64,000 nt of DNA, from the NCBI GenBank assembly GCA_945879015.1, contig CAMCUO010000004.1, positions 1 through 64,000 of the forward strand, written 5' to 3'. The DNA comes from Chitinophaga pinensis. Lineage in GTDB: Bacteria > Bacteroidota > Bacteroidia > 2-12-FULL-35-15. Positions 19,051-29,123 of this stretch are shown one piece after another. Under the pieces are notes generated by a model. The model worked only from the letters and a program-made list of their open reading frames with translations. It made no database searches and had not been told where the DNA came from. Position numbers and translations under genes: made by a program. The stretch's first letter is position 1. Every line of letters begins with the position of its first letter.

Positions 19051-20328
19051 ATGGGAAACACTATAATAAAAGTTGAACATATCAGCAAGAGCTACATTCT
19101 GAAACATCAGAATACAGAGCGATATTCCACTTTGCGTGATGTAATTACAAATAAAGCAAAAGGCTTAATAAATCCTAAGTCGAAAATACTAAGCGGGCAA
19201 TCGGAAGAGTTTTGGGCATTAAATGATATTTCTTTTGAAGTTAATCAAGGAGATCGTGTTGGAATTATCGGACGAAATGGAGCCGGAAAATCAACATTAT
19301 TAAAAATATTAAGTCGTATTGTTTCCCCTTCTAAAGGGCGTATTACAATTGAAGGACGGGTTGCAAGTTTGTTAGAAGTGGGAACAGGATTTCATCCTGA
19401 ACTTTCAGGACGGGAAAATATTTTTTTAAACGGTTCTATTTTAGGAATGAGTAAATCAGAAATTCAAAAAAAGTTTGATGAAATTGTTGATTTTTCTGGA
19501 GTGGAAAGATTTCTAGATACGCCTGTAAAGAGATACAGTAGTGGGATGTATGTGAGATTAGCATTTGCGGTAGCCGCACATCTGGAACCGGAAATTTTAA
19601 TTGTGGATGAAGTTTTAGCAGTTGGAGATGCTGAGTTTCAGAAAAAATGTATGGGTAAAATGAAAGATGTTTCAGGAGAAGGAAGAACAGTTTTATTCGT
19701 AAGTCACAATATGAGTGCGGTGAATCTGCTGTGTGATAAAGCTATTTTGTTAAAAAAAGGCAGTATCTCAAGTGCTGGCAAAACCATTGATATAATAAAA
19801 GACTATACAGCTGAGCCTGTGAAAATGTCTTCTACAAGCGATTTTTTAAGTGATTATAAAACAAGAAGAGGGCATGGAGAGGTTCGTTTTTCAGAAGTTG
19901 TTATAAACAATGGGGACCCCAATATTGAGCCATCTGAAGATACACGAATAAAATTTTCCGCAATTGTATTCGAAGATGTTCCGAGTATAGATTTCATGTT
20001 CGCTGTTTTAGGTACAACTGATAATTTACCTATTACTAATTCAATGCTGATCCCGATATCTGATACATCTGTAAAGGCCGGAACCAAACTGAGTTTTGAA
20101 TTGGTGATTCCTAAAAACATATTTAGAACTGGTGTTTTTCCGCTTTATTTGTGGATTGGAAAGAAAGGAGAATTAGCTGCAGAAAATTATCATTATGATT
20201 GTATTGATAGCGTTTTTAATTTGAATTATGTCAGCCTGAAGGATAGAATAGAATTAGGATATGATCCATTTCAACCGAATGGACTCTTCAATATTAATTT
20301 CAAAATAGAAAACAAAGAGTTGTATTAA
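19051..20328 (+). CDS. wzt: Polysaccharide ABC transporter ATP-binding protein with C-terminal extension (Wzt-like)
   Basis: 'GIIGRNGAGKSTLLKILSRIVSPSKGRI', 'VKRYSSGMYVRLAFAVAAHLEPEILIVDEVLAVGD', plus ~180-aa C-terminal domain. Confidence 0.93.
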   Translation: MGNTIIKVEHISKSYILKHQNTERYSTLRDVITNKAKGLINPKSKILSGQSEEFWALNDISFEVNQGDRVGIIGRNGAGKSTLLKILSRIVSPSKGRITIEGRVASLLEVGTGFHPELSGRENIFLNGSILGMSKSEIQKKFDEIVDFSGVERFLDTPVKRYSSGMYVRLAFAVAAHLEPEILIVDEVLAVGDAEFQKKCMGKMKDVSGEGRTVLFVSHNMSAVNLLCDKAILLKKGSISSAGKTIDIIKDYTAEPVKMSSTSDFLSDYKTRRGHGEVRFSEVVINNGDPNIEPSEDTRIKFSAIVFEDVPSIDFMFAVLGTTDNLPITNSMLIPISDTSVKAGTKLSFELVIPKNIFRTGVFPLYLWIGKKGELAAENYHYDCIDSVFNLNYVSLKDRIELGYDPFQPNGLFNINFKIENKELY

Positions 20329-20490
20329 ATAGGGTTTATACATTTATAAAAACAATTGCGTAAAACAGAAGAACTGATTCGTTTGCCAGCTGAAAACAAT
20401 TGTTTTTGTCGAAACTTATGCAAATAATGTCTCACAGGCAATAAATTTTCCCTTCCATCTGATTACGTAAATAAAAATGAAAACAAAGAA

Positions 20491-21543
20491 ATGAGTTTAA
20501 GATCTATTATTTCTAAACTGATACCTCAAAAGGTAAAAGATAAGATTAATATAAAAAAACAGAAAAGTTTTTTTCTGGAAGGCTATAATGACTTTCTTGT
20601 GACGGGAAAAACCTCTCAGGATGCATATATGACACTGATTAATCTCTACTGCAGAACAAATGGACGGTTCAATGAAATTATGCATAAGAAATTGGCTGCA
20701 CTTAATCCGCCAGCAGTAAAAAAAGAGGGTGAGGGTTTGATTGGAAAGTTGAATGAAAAAGATTTTTCAAATATTAATGAAACACTGAAAAAAGATGGAT
20801 ATGTGTCTTTTAATAAAAAAATTCCCGCAGAAATTGTAAAAAAATTATACGACTACGCTCTCAAAGCTCCTTCACTAGCAGCTCCACTTTACGACAAAAA
20901 AATTGTTTATGACGAAAATAATCCCGTTTCAGAGATATACAGATTTGATATCCAGGATTTGGTAAACAATAGTGATATTCAAGCTTTGATAATGGATGAA
21001 TCACTTATAAATGTCGCACGAAATTATTTAGAAAGTGAGCCCATCTTTGATTTTCCAGCAATGTGGTGGAGTACTTGTTTTTTAAAGGAAGCTTCTTCTG
21101 AAGCAGCACAATTGTACCATTTTGATATGGATAGAATAAAATGGTTGAAGATTTTTATATACTTGAATGATGTTACTCCCGAAAACGGCCCTCATAGTTA
21201 TATTAAAGGCTCTCATCAAACCGGAACAAAACCCCAACATCTGTTAAATAGAGGATATGTAAGAATCAGTGATAAGGAATTAAGCAAAGAATATAAAAAA
21301 GAAGATTTTATTACAATATGTGCTGAAGCAGGTTCTGTTTTTGCAGGAGATACAAAATGCTGGCATAAAGGTACTCCATTAAAAAAAGGACACCGTTTGG
21401 CACTTGAGTTTGAATATACTACTTCAATGTTCGGATCTACTAATCCTAAAATGGAGATTCTAAATTGTTCCGATGCTTTTAAGAAATTTTGCAAGGACAA
21501 TGAAAGGTATGCTTCTAACTTTAGTTTTAATAATAAATATTGA
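20491..21543 (+). CDS. Phytanoyl-CoA dioxygenase (PhyH)-family protein
   Basis: HxD in 'LYHFDMDRIKWLKIFIYLNDVTPENGPHSYIKGSH' and distal His in 'GDTKCWHKGTPLKKGHRLALEFEY'. Confidence 0.8.
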   Translation: MSLRSIISKLIPQKVKDKINIKKQKSFFLEGYNDFLVTGKTSQDAYMTLINLYCRTNGRFNEIMHKKLAALNPPAVKKEGEGLIGKLNEKDFSNINETLKKDGYVSFNKKIPAEIVKKLYDYALKAPSLAAPLYDKKIVYDENNPVSEIYRFDIQDLVNNSDIQALIMDESLINVARNYLESEPIFDFPAMWWSTCFLKEASSEAAQLYHFDMDRIKWLKIFIYLNDVTPENGPHSYIKGSHQTGTKPQHLLNRGYVRISDKELSKEYKKEDFITICAEAGSVFAGDTKCWHKGTPLKKGHRLALEFEYTTSMFGSTNPKMEILNCSDAFKKFCKDNERYASNFSFNNKY

Positions 21544-21561
21544 GCTTTTTACTAACCACTG

Positions 21562-23214
21562 ATGATTAAGTCAATAAATAAAATATTTCCCAAGAATATT
21601 TATCGTCATATTCTCTATCCTAGAATTCAACCTTTCTTATTATTTATTAAGAAACGTGAAGGTAATTCTATCCTGGAAAAAGAATATATAAAAAAATTAT
21701 TCAGATATAAAATTAATTGGCAATCCCAAAATAATAACGTAGTTCTTACTCAAATAATTTCTGACCATGCTTATTGTATCAAGTTGGCGGCATGTGCTTC
21801 ATTCATCGCTAAAAAAGAGTCATCGAATATTGGCCTTTATGATTCAGAGTCGCGAATAGAGTGGAACAGGGGTTTTAATTTTAACTCTTGGAATTATTTT
21901 TTTACTGAAAAGTTTATTACTCGTTTGGATAAGTTGTTTTTGTCATTTGCCGGAAAGGTGATTTACAGGAATACAAATTTATATAAAGACCAATCCTTAG
22001 TCAACAAAACATATTTACATTTAAAAAATAAAATATCGCATAAGAATGATATTTTGAAAATTGAAATTGAAGGGATTGTGATTGGCGATCTTATTTATGA
22101 TACATATCTTCGTTTTGCGGGTAAACCAACTGCAACTCTTGAAGACCCTTATTTAGATGAGATTATTATTGATGCAGTAAATATATATTTTAATTGTAAA
22201 AAAGTAGTTGAAGAATTTAATGTTAAAGCACTTGTAAGTTCCTATACTTCTTATACTAAACATGGGATAATTGTTAGGTTGTGTTTAAGTAAAAATATTC
22301 CAGTGTATACCATCGGTGCATATTATTCTTTGGTTCATAAAGTATCGAATGAATTTCCTAGTCATTCTAATAACCATTTTTTGTTTCACAAATTGTTTCA
22401 AAATTTTAAAAATAAAGATGAGATCATTTCATCATACAAAGGAAATTTTGAAAAACGTTTTGCTGGAGAGATTGATGCTGCAACTTCATACATGAAAAAT
22501 TCTGCTTTTTCTTCATATAAAACCGATGAATTAGATCAGCTCGACTGGTCAAACACAATTGTCCTACTTGCTCATTGTTTCTTTGATTCACCACATATAT
22601 ACAGAAGTTTGCTTTTTCCGGATTTTTATGAATGGATAACTTATACTTTAGATATATTATCTAAACGGACGAATTTAAGCATTCTCGTGAAGCAGCATCC
22701 AAATGGGTTGGAAGAAAACGAAGCTGTTTTTATTAAATTAAAAGAGAAATATAGGAACACTAATATTAAATTTATTGACAAACGAATATCTAATATTCAA
22801 TTTTTTGAATCTAAACCCAAAGCAATAATTACTGCATACGGAACAGCAGCGGCCGAATTTGCCTACAAAGGATTTCCTGTCCTTACTATTTATGATAATC
22901 CTTTTACAGCTTATGATTTTACTCATCTTGCTAAAACAATTGAAGAATATAAGAATTTATTAGAGCATATTGAAGAGCTTCAACCTAAGACTCTTGCAAA
23001 TGATATAATTGAATATTACTATATGCAGCATTTCTTTTTCTTAAAAAATAGGAATGCCGATTATTTGGAATTTACAAAATATAAAGGACGCACTCATGAG
23101 GACGATTTTCTTTTGGATTATTTACCTAAAATGGAAAATAGCTATTTTGATAAATTGGACTCATGTATTAAGGATGGTTTTGAAATGATTGACTGGGAAT
23201 TAGCAAATCAGTAA
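21562..23214 (+). CDS. Capsule/surface polysaccharide biosynthesis protein
   Basis: 'ILVKQHPNGLEENEAVFIKLKEKY...IIT AYGTAAAEFAYKGFPVLTIYDNPFTAYDFTHLAKTIEEYKNLL', typical of capsule-synthesis GT-B-like proteins. Confidence 0.65.
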   Translation: MIKSINKIFPKNIYRHILYPRIQPFLLFIKKREGNSILEKEYIKKLFRYKINWQSQNNNVVLTQIISDHAYCIKLAACASFIAKKESSNIGLYDSESRIEWNRGFNFNSWNYFFTEKFITRLDKLFLSFAGKVIYRNTNLYKDQSLVNKTYLHLKNKISHKNDILKIEIEGIVIGDLIYDTYLRFAGKPTATLEDPYLDEIIIDAVNIYFNCKKVVEEFNVKALVSSYTSYTKHGIIVRLCLSKNIPVYTIGAYYSLVHKVSNEFPSHSNNHFLFHKLFQNFKNKDEIISSYKGNFEKRFAGEIDAATSYMKNSAFSSYKTDELDQLDWSNTIVLLAHCFFDSPHIYRSLLFPDFYEWITYTLDILSKRTNLSILVKQHPNGLEENEAVFIKLKEKYRNTNIKFIDKRISNIQFFESKPKAIITAYGTAAAEFAYKGFPVLTIYDNPFTAYDFTHLAKTIEEYKNLLEHIEELQPKTLANDIIEYYYMQHFFFLKNRNADYLEFTKYKGRTHEDDFLLDYLPKMENSYFDKLDSCIKDGFEMIDWELANQ

Positions 23215-23218
23215 TAAA

Positions 23219-24127
23219 ATGAGTTTAGCGCCAATTGTGCTTTTTGTTTATAATCGCCCGGAGCATACCTTGCGGACGCTGGATGCTTTGTCCAAAAATA
23301 CCGAAGCTGCAGAGAGCATCCTTTTTATTTATTGTGATGGACCTAAAAGTAATGCATCAAATGCGCAGCTTGAAAAAATAAAAGAAGTTAGCTGTATAGC
23401 AAAATCTGAAATTCGCTTCAAAGAGGTACATGTGATCGATAGAAAAGAAAATATGGGATTAGCATCTTCTGTAATAGCCGGAGTTACTGAAATTGTAAAT
23501 AAATATGGAAAAATTATTGTTTTAGAAGATGATCTGGTGACTTCTCCTTATTTTTTAAAATTTATGAACGATGCTTTAAATGTATATGCCTTATCCGATG
23601 ATGTTGTATGCGTTTCTGGTTATACTTATCCAGTAAAAAAGAAATTGCCCGAAACTTTTTTTATTAAAGTAGCAGAATGTTGGGGCTGGGCTACATGGAA
23701 GCGTGGTTGGGAGATATTTGAAATTGATGGCGCTAAATTGCTATGCGAAATAGAAAATAAGAACTTAGGTTCTGCATTTGATTTCAATAATAGTTATAAA
23801 TATACTCAAATGCTTAAAGAACAAATTGAAGGTAAAAATAGTTCATGGGCAATACGTTGGTATGCGTCTGCTTTCTTGAAAAATAAACTTTGTCTCTTTC
23901 CTGGAACATCGCTTATTCAAAATATTGGAATAGATGGCTCTGGTACGCATAGTGGAATCTCTGACAAATGGACCGTAAATCTGTCTAGGGTAAAGGTAAA
24001 TGTGAGTAAAATTACGATTGAAGAAAATCTGAAAGCAAAAAAATTGTTCGTAAATCATTTTGATAGTATTAATAGCTGGTCTTTTCTAAAACTTGTTACC
24101 GGTAAGCTGAAATCAATTTTTAAATAG
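23219..24127 (+). CDS. Glycosyltransferase (GT-A, GNT-I-like)
   Basis: 'APIVLFVYNRPEHTLRTLDAL...IIVLEDDLVTSPYFLKFMNDAL...VAECWGWATWKRGWE'. Confidence 0.82.
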   Translation: MSLAPIVLFVYNRPEHTLRTLDALSKNTEAAESILFIYCDGPKSNASNAQLEKIKEVSCIAKSEIRFKEVHVIDRKENMGLASSVIAGVTEIVNKYGKIIVLEDDLVTSPYFLKFMNDALNVYALSDDVVCVSGYTYPVKKKLPETFFIKVAECWGWATWKRGWEIFEIDGAKLLCEIENKNLGSAFDFNNSYKYTQMLKEQIEGKNSSWAIRWYASAFLKNKLCLFPGTSLIQNIGIDGSGTHSGISDKWTVNLSRVKVNVSKITIEENLKAKKLFVNHFDSINSWSFLKLVTGKLKSIFK

Positions 24128-24153
24128 AATGATTTAATTTATAAATAATAAGA

Positions 24154-24969
24154 ATGAAATATTTAAATCTTGGATGTGGAGCAACTTTTCATGAAGACTG
24201 GACAAATATTGATTTCGTTTCTTCTTCCGAGCATGTTAGAGCTTATAATTTATTAGAAGGAATTCCTTTTGGTGATAATGAGGTTGACGTGGTGTATCAT
24301 TCTCATGTATTGGAGCATTTTCCTAAGAGCAAAGCAGTAGATTTTATAAGAGAATGCCATCGGGTTTTAAACCCTGGAGGAATTATCCGCGTAGCAATTC
24401 CTGATCTGGAAATAATTGCCATGAATTATATTAAATATCTTAATGAAAGTATAGAAGGTGTTGAAGGGGCCGAACAAAAATACAATTGGTCGATGCTTGA
24501 ATTATTTGATCAGGTGGTTCGTTCCAAAACCGGTGGTGAAATGATCGATTATATAAAAGATGTTTCCAATAAGAACGATGCTTTTTTAATTGAAAGAAAT
24601 GGGCAAGAAGTAAAACGGATCATGGAAATGTTCAGAGGCAATACTGCTAAAAAACAAGGTGCTTCGTTTTCTTTATCTTCCCGTTTAAAAGGACTTCCGA
24701 AAAGAATAAAAAGAAAATTAATAGCTATACTGTTAGGCAAAGATGACATTGCCTATCAAATTGGTAAATTCAGATTAGAAGGGGAGATTCATCAGTGGAT
24801 GTATGACCGCCATTCACTTAAAAAAATATTAGAAGATGCTGGATTCAAAAATGTTGAAGTGAAAAACAAATTTGAAAGTAATATTCCCGATTGGAAAAAA
24901 TATAATTTAGATGGAAAAGATGGGGTTTTAAGAAAACCGGATTCATTATTTATGGAAGCTTTAAAATAA
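24154..24969 (+). CDS. SAM-dependent methyltransferase
   Basis: 'MKYLNLGCGATFHEDWTNIDF...VDVVYHSHVLEHFPKSKAVDFIRECHRVLNPGGIIRVAIPDLE'. Confidence 0.88.
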   Translation: MKYLNLGCGATFHEDWTNIDFVSSSEHVRAYNLLEGIPFGDNEVDVVYHSHVLEHFPKSKAVDFIRECHRVLNPGGIIRVAIPDLEIIAMNYIKYLNESIEGVEGAEQKYNWSMLELFDQVVRSKTGGEMIDYIKDVSNKNDAFLIERNGQEVKRIMEMFRGNTAKKQGASFSLSSRLKGLPKRIKRKLIAILLGKDDIAYQIGKFRLEGEIHQWMYDRHSLKKILEDAGFKNVEVKNKFESNIPDWKKYNLDGKDGVLRKPDSLFMEALK

Positions 24970-24970
24970 C

Positions 24971-26008
24971 ATGAAACTTAATTTTTGCACTTTATTTAAT
25001 ACAAGCTATTTATCACGTGGCTTGGTAATGTATCAATCATTGCTAAAACATTGTGATAATTTTCATTTGTATGTTTATGCTTTTGATGATGTTTGTTATG
25101 AATATTTGAGCAATCAAAAATTTCAAAACCTTACTGTAATCTCATTAAAAGACTTTGAGAACGAAGAGTTGCTTAAAATTAAACCATCGAGAACAGCGGG
25201 AGAATATTGCTGGACATGTTCTTCATCTACAATTTACTACTCAATGAAAACCTATGATCTTGATAATTGTACTTATCTCGATGCAGACATGTTATTTTAT
25301 TCTAATCCCCGTGTATTAATTAATGAAATGGGAAGCAATTCTGTTTTAATTACATCTCATAGATATACCAAGGAATATGATCAGTCGGCTGTAAGCGGAA
25401 AATATTGTGTGCAGTTTATGACATTCAAAAATACAAAAGAAGGAATGGCTGTATTAGATTGGTGGAAAAATGCTTGTATTGATTGGTGTTACGGGAGAGT
25501 AGAGGATGGAAAATTCGGTGATCAAAAATATGTTGATGAATTCCAAACACGATTTACGGGTGTTCATGAATTGAATCATTTGGGTGGTGGCATCGCTCCT
25601 TGGAATGTTCAACAATATACTTTTTCATCAAAAGATAAAAAAATAACAGGAAAAGAAATTGTATCGGGCAAAGAATTTGATTTAGTCTTCTTTCATTTTC
25701 ATGGATTGAAGTTTTATGAAAACAATATTGTTGGATTAACAGGTGAATTATATGAAATCAGAAAAGAAATTCAATCGATGTTCTTTTTTCCTTACATCTC
25801 TTTATTAAATGAATCTAAAAAGAACATCCTCGCGGATATAAAAAATGTTGACCCCAACGGAAACGCAGGTGTAGCAACTTATAAGCCTCTGAACTTTAGT
25901 TTGCTAGTGAGATTTTATCTTTCCGGACTAAGGCAATCGTTAACAAATATCTTTGGGAAAAGCTTAGAAAAGCGCATCAATCACCATTATTTTTTCTATA
26001 ATAAATGA
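24971..26008 (+). CDS. Putative glycosyltransferase
   Basis: 'NFCTLFNTSYLSRGLVMYQSLLKHCDNFHLYVYAFDD...YLDADMLFYSNPRVL' DxD-type motif. Confidence 0.78.
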   Translation: MKLNFCTLFNTSYLSRGLVMYQSLLKHCDNFHLYVYAFDDVCYEYLSNQKFQNLTVISLKDFENEELLKIKPSRTAGEYCWTCSSSTIYYSMKTYDLDNCTYLDADMLFYSNPRVLINEMGSNSVLITSHRYTKEYDQSAVSGKYCVQFMTFKNTKEGMAVLDWWKNACIDWCYGRVEDGKFGDQKYVDEFQTRFTGVHELNHLGGGIAPWNVQQYTFSSKDKKITGKEIVSGKEFDLVFFHFHGLKFYENNIVGLTGELYEIRKEIQSMFFFPYISLLNESKKNILADIKNVDPNGNAGVATYKPLNFSLLVRFYLSGLRQSLTNIFGKSLEKRINHHYFFYNK

Positions 26009-26044
26009 GTCTAAATTAGTAACTTAGCCTCTTAAAACAACTGT

Positions 26045-26407
26045 ATGGCTTACATAATTGATTTGAAAACATTTACTGATAAAAGAGGAAATCTTACTGT
26101 AATAGAGAAAGTTATTCCTTTTGATATAAAGCGCGTTTTTTATATCTATGGAGTTGATGATTCAAAAAGAGGAGGACATCGTCATCATAAAACAATTCAA
26201 GCCGCAATTTGTATCAAAGGTTCCTGCACTATTTATAGTAATGATGGGAAAAATGAAACAGACTTTGAATTAAATCAGCCTAATAAGTGTTTGATTTTGC
26301 AACCCGAAGATTATCATACTATGTTTAATTTTTCCCCCGATGCTATTCTTATGGTTTTTGCTTCAGAATATTTTGATGCTGCAGATTATATTCATGAACC
26401 TTACTAA
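26045..26407 (+). CDS. WxcM/FdtA-like dTDP-sugar 3,4-ketoisomerase (cupin)
   Basis: 'TDKRGNLTVIEKVIPFDIKRVFYIYGVDDSKRGGHRHHKTIQAAICIKGSCTI'. Confidence 0.88.
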   Translation: MAYIIDLKTFTDKRGNLTVIEKVIPFDIKRVFYIYGVDDSKRGGHRHHKTIQAAICIKGSCTIYSNDGKNETDFELNQPNKCLILQPEDYHTMFNFSPDAILMVFASEYFDAADYIHEPY

Positions 26408-26415
26408 TCTAAAAA

Positions 26416-27501
26416 ATGATCGAATACGAAAATTTAGGTAAACTGAATGCTCCTTTTTTTGATGAGTATGAAAAGGCTTTCAAACAAACGCTTGAAAGTG
26501 GCTGGTACATACTTGGAAATAAAGTTCAAGCATTTGAAACTGAATTTTCAGCTTATTGTAACACAAAACACTGCATTGGATTGGCAAGTGGCTTGGATGC
26601 ATTGATATTGTCTCTTCGTTCATTTGATTTTGAAAAAGGAGCAGAGGTCATTGTGCCTTCTAATACTTATATAGCTACTATTCTTTCTATAATTCACAAT
26701 GGATTAAAACCCGTTTTGGTCGAGCCAGATATTGCAACTTATAATATCGATCCTGCAAAAATTGAAGAAAAAATTACTTCAAAAACTAGAGCAATTATGG
26801 TTGTTCACTTGTTTGGAAAAATGTGTGAGATGGATTCCATAAATGCGATAGCTAAAAAGCATAATTTAAAAGTAATTGAAGATTGTGCTCAAGCTCATGG
26901 AGCTTTATATAAAAATAAAAAAGCAGGAAATTGGGGCGATTTTGGAGCGTTTAGTTTTTATCCGACAAAAAATTTAGGTGCTATTGCAGATGCTGGAGCA
27001 ATGACAACAAATGATTCAGATTTGGCTGATAAAATAAAAACTTTGCGTAATTACGGTTCTAAAACAAAGTATTACAACGAACTTGTTGGCTTTAATTCAA
27101 GATTAGATGAAATTCAGGCAGCATTTCTTTCAGTTAAACTGAAGAAGTTGGACGCTATAAATCAGCATAAAAGAAATTTAGCAAAGTTGTATCTGAGCGA
27201 ATTAAAATCCTATTTTATTAAGCCTGTTGTTCACCCTGATTATTTTGATGTTTATCATATCTTTAATATTCGACACGAAAAACGTGATGCTTTAAAAGAG
27301 TATTTGTTGCAAAATCAAATCAAAACCGAAATTCATTACCCCGTAGCTCCTAATAAGCAAAAAGCTATGGCAGGAATTATTGATAATCAGATTACACCAA
27401 TTGCCGAAAAAATTCATCAAACTACTTTGAGTTTACCAATTTCATTTTACCATTCCGAACAAGATATTTTGAAAGTGATTGAAGTAATGAATAAATTCTA
27501 A
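26416..27501 (+). CDS. DegT/DnrJ/EryC1/StrS aminotransferase (FdtB/QdtB-like)
   Basis: '[48 protein letters not shown]'; directly downstream of FdtA-like gene. Confidence 0.93.
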   Translation: MIEYENLGKLNAPFFDEYEKAFKQTLESGWYILGNKVQAFETEFSAYCNTKHCIGLASGLDALILSLRSFDFEKGAEVIVPSNTYIATILSIIHNGLKPVLVEPDIATYNIDPAKIEEKITSKTRAIMVVHLFGKMCEMDSINAIAKKHNLKVIEDCAQAHGALYKNKKAGNWGDFGAFSFYPTKNLGAIADAGAMTTNDSDLADKIKTLRNYGSKTKYYNELVGFNSRLDEIQAAFLSVKLKKLDAINQHKRNLAKLYLSELKSYFIKPVVHPDYFDVYHIFNIRHEKRDALKEYLLQNQIKTEIHYPVAPNKQKAMAGIIDNQITPIAEKIHQTTLSLPISFYHSEQDILKVIEVMNKF

Positions 27502-27503
27502 TT

Positions 27504-28220
27504 ATGTTGAAACTTTCTGTTATTACAATAAATTTTAATAATGCTTTCGGACTCGAAAAAACTATTAAATCTGTTGTGGAGCAATCATTTGATGATTTTG
27601 AATTTATAATTATTGATGGCGGTTCCTCTGATTCAAGTGTTGACATAATTAAGAAGTATGCAGATAAAATATCTTTGTGGATTTCAGAAAAAGATTCCGG
27701 AATATTTAATGCACAAAATAAAGGAATTGAAAAAGCTAATGGCGAATATTGTTTGTTTTTGAATTCAGGAGATTGTTTGGTTGATAAAAATGTTTTGAAA
27801 GGTGTTTTCGAGAATAATTTTTCAAAGGATATTATTTATGGAGATTTGGCTACCGTTGATGAAACGGGTAAAAAAATACATTTGAAAATGCCTGATCGTT
27901 TAGGTGTGATACATATGCTTAAAGATACTTTGTGGCATCCAGTTTCATTTATTAAAAAAGAAGTTTTTTCGAACTATGGTAATTATGATGAAACATATAA
28001 AATAGTTTCTGATTATGAGTTTTTTGTAAGGACTGTTATAGCTCAAAAAGTTTCATATAAACACTTGTCTATTGAGATAGCTATTTTTGATCGAACTGGT
28101 GTTAGTTCTGATAAATTGAAAATGTCTGAATTGATTCAGGAGCGAAAAAGAGTTCAGAATAAATATTTTAATTCTTTTTTACTTTTTTTATTCAGGTTAT
28201 ATAGCAAATTGAGAAATTGA
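27504..28220 (+). CDS. Glycosyltransferase family 2
   Basis: 'LSVITINFNNAFGLEKTIKSVVEQSFDDFEFIIIDGGSSDSSVDIIKKY'. Confidence 0.93.
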   Translation: MLKLSVITINFNNAFGLEKTIKSVVEQSFDDFEFIIIDGGSSDSSVDIIKKYADKISLWISEKDSGIFNAQNKGIEKANGEYCLFLNSGDCLVDKNVLKGVFENNFSKDIIYGDLATVDETGKKIHLKMPDRLGVIHMLKDTLWHPVSFIKKEVFSNYGNYDETYKIVSDYEFFVRTVIAQKVSYKHLSIEIAIFDRTGVSSDKLKMSELIQERKRVQNKYFNSFLLFLFRLYSKLRN

Positions 28221-28221
28221 T

Positions 28222-29121
28222 ATGGTATCGGTTATAATTCCTACATATAATTATGCAAAATATATCGAAGAAACGCTTAATTCGGTTAAAAATCAATCCT
28301 ATGCGAATTGGGAGTGTATTGTAATTGATGATGGATCCAATGATAATACTAGAGAAATTGTTGAGAAGTTAGTAAAACAGGACAATCGGTTTATATACAT
28401 TTATCAAAAAAATAATGGAGTTTCAAGTGCACGCAACAAAGGTGTAAGTATGGCAAAGGGGGAATATATTCAGTTTTTGGATGGAGATGATTTGCTACAG
28501 CAGGAAAAACTTTTTTCGCAGATTAAATGTTTTGAAGAAGATAAAAAGATAGACATCGTTTACAATGATGTTCGCTTCTTTGATGATGAAAATTCAAGCA
28601 ACTTAAAAACGTCCTTAAATGGAAATAAAAAGGAAGATTGGATGCCAAAAATTTCGACTAGCGGAACAGCGTTGGTTGAACAATTTTCAAGAATAAATTT
28701 TATAGTTATAAACTCCCCTCTGATAAAAAAGAACATTTTTAATAAAGTAGGAGTTTTTGACGAAACGATGAAGGCATTGGAAGATTGGGATTTTTGGATG
28801 AGATGTGCAATTAGAGGTTGCTATTTTCATTTTAATTCAATTTCAAATGCATATGCTTTAGTGCGAGTTCATGATGGAAGTTTAAGTACTCAAAAGTTAT
28901 TAATGAATGCCGGGCATTTTATGTTTTTGAGAAATAGTTTGAATCATAAGAATATAGGTTTTAAAAGCCGATTGGTAATAAGCATTAAATATGTTGAGTT
29001 GTTTTGGGATAGTTTATTTGGAAAAGGCCAATTTGAATCTAAATCAATAGTTTTAGCTTTATTTTCGATTATAATGGTCCCTTTTTATTTAATAATTAAA
29101 TTAGTCAGATCCGTAAAATAA
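28222..29121 (+). CDS. Glycosyltransferase family 2
   Basis: 'MVSVIIPTYNYAKYIEETLNSVKNQSYANWECIVIDDGSNDNTREIV...QFLDGDDLL'. Confidence 0.94.
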   Translation: MVSVIIPTYNYAKYIEETLNSVKNQSYANWECIVIDDGSNDNTREIVEKLVKQDNRFIYIYQKNNGVSSARNKGVSMAKGEYIQFLDGDDLLQQEKLFSQIKCFEEDKKIDIVYNDVRFFDDENSSNLKTSLNGNKKEDWMPKISTSGTALVEQFSRINFIVINSPLIKKNIFNKVGVFDETMKALEDWDFWMRCAIRGCYFHFNSISNAYALVRVHDGSLSTQKLLMNAGHFMFLRNSLNHKNIGFKSRLVISIKYVELFWDSLFGKGQFESKSIVLALFSIIMVPFYLIIKLVRSVK

Positions 29122-29123
29122 TC

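Noticed and set aside
20393-20407. aaaacaattgtttt palindrome upstream of the PhyH-like gene
   Set aside because: Short AT-rich palindrome, expected by chance at this composition; no supporting second site.
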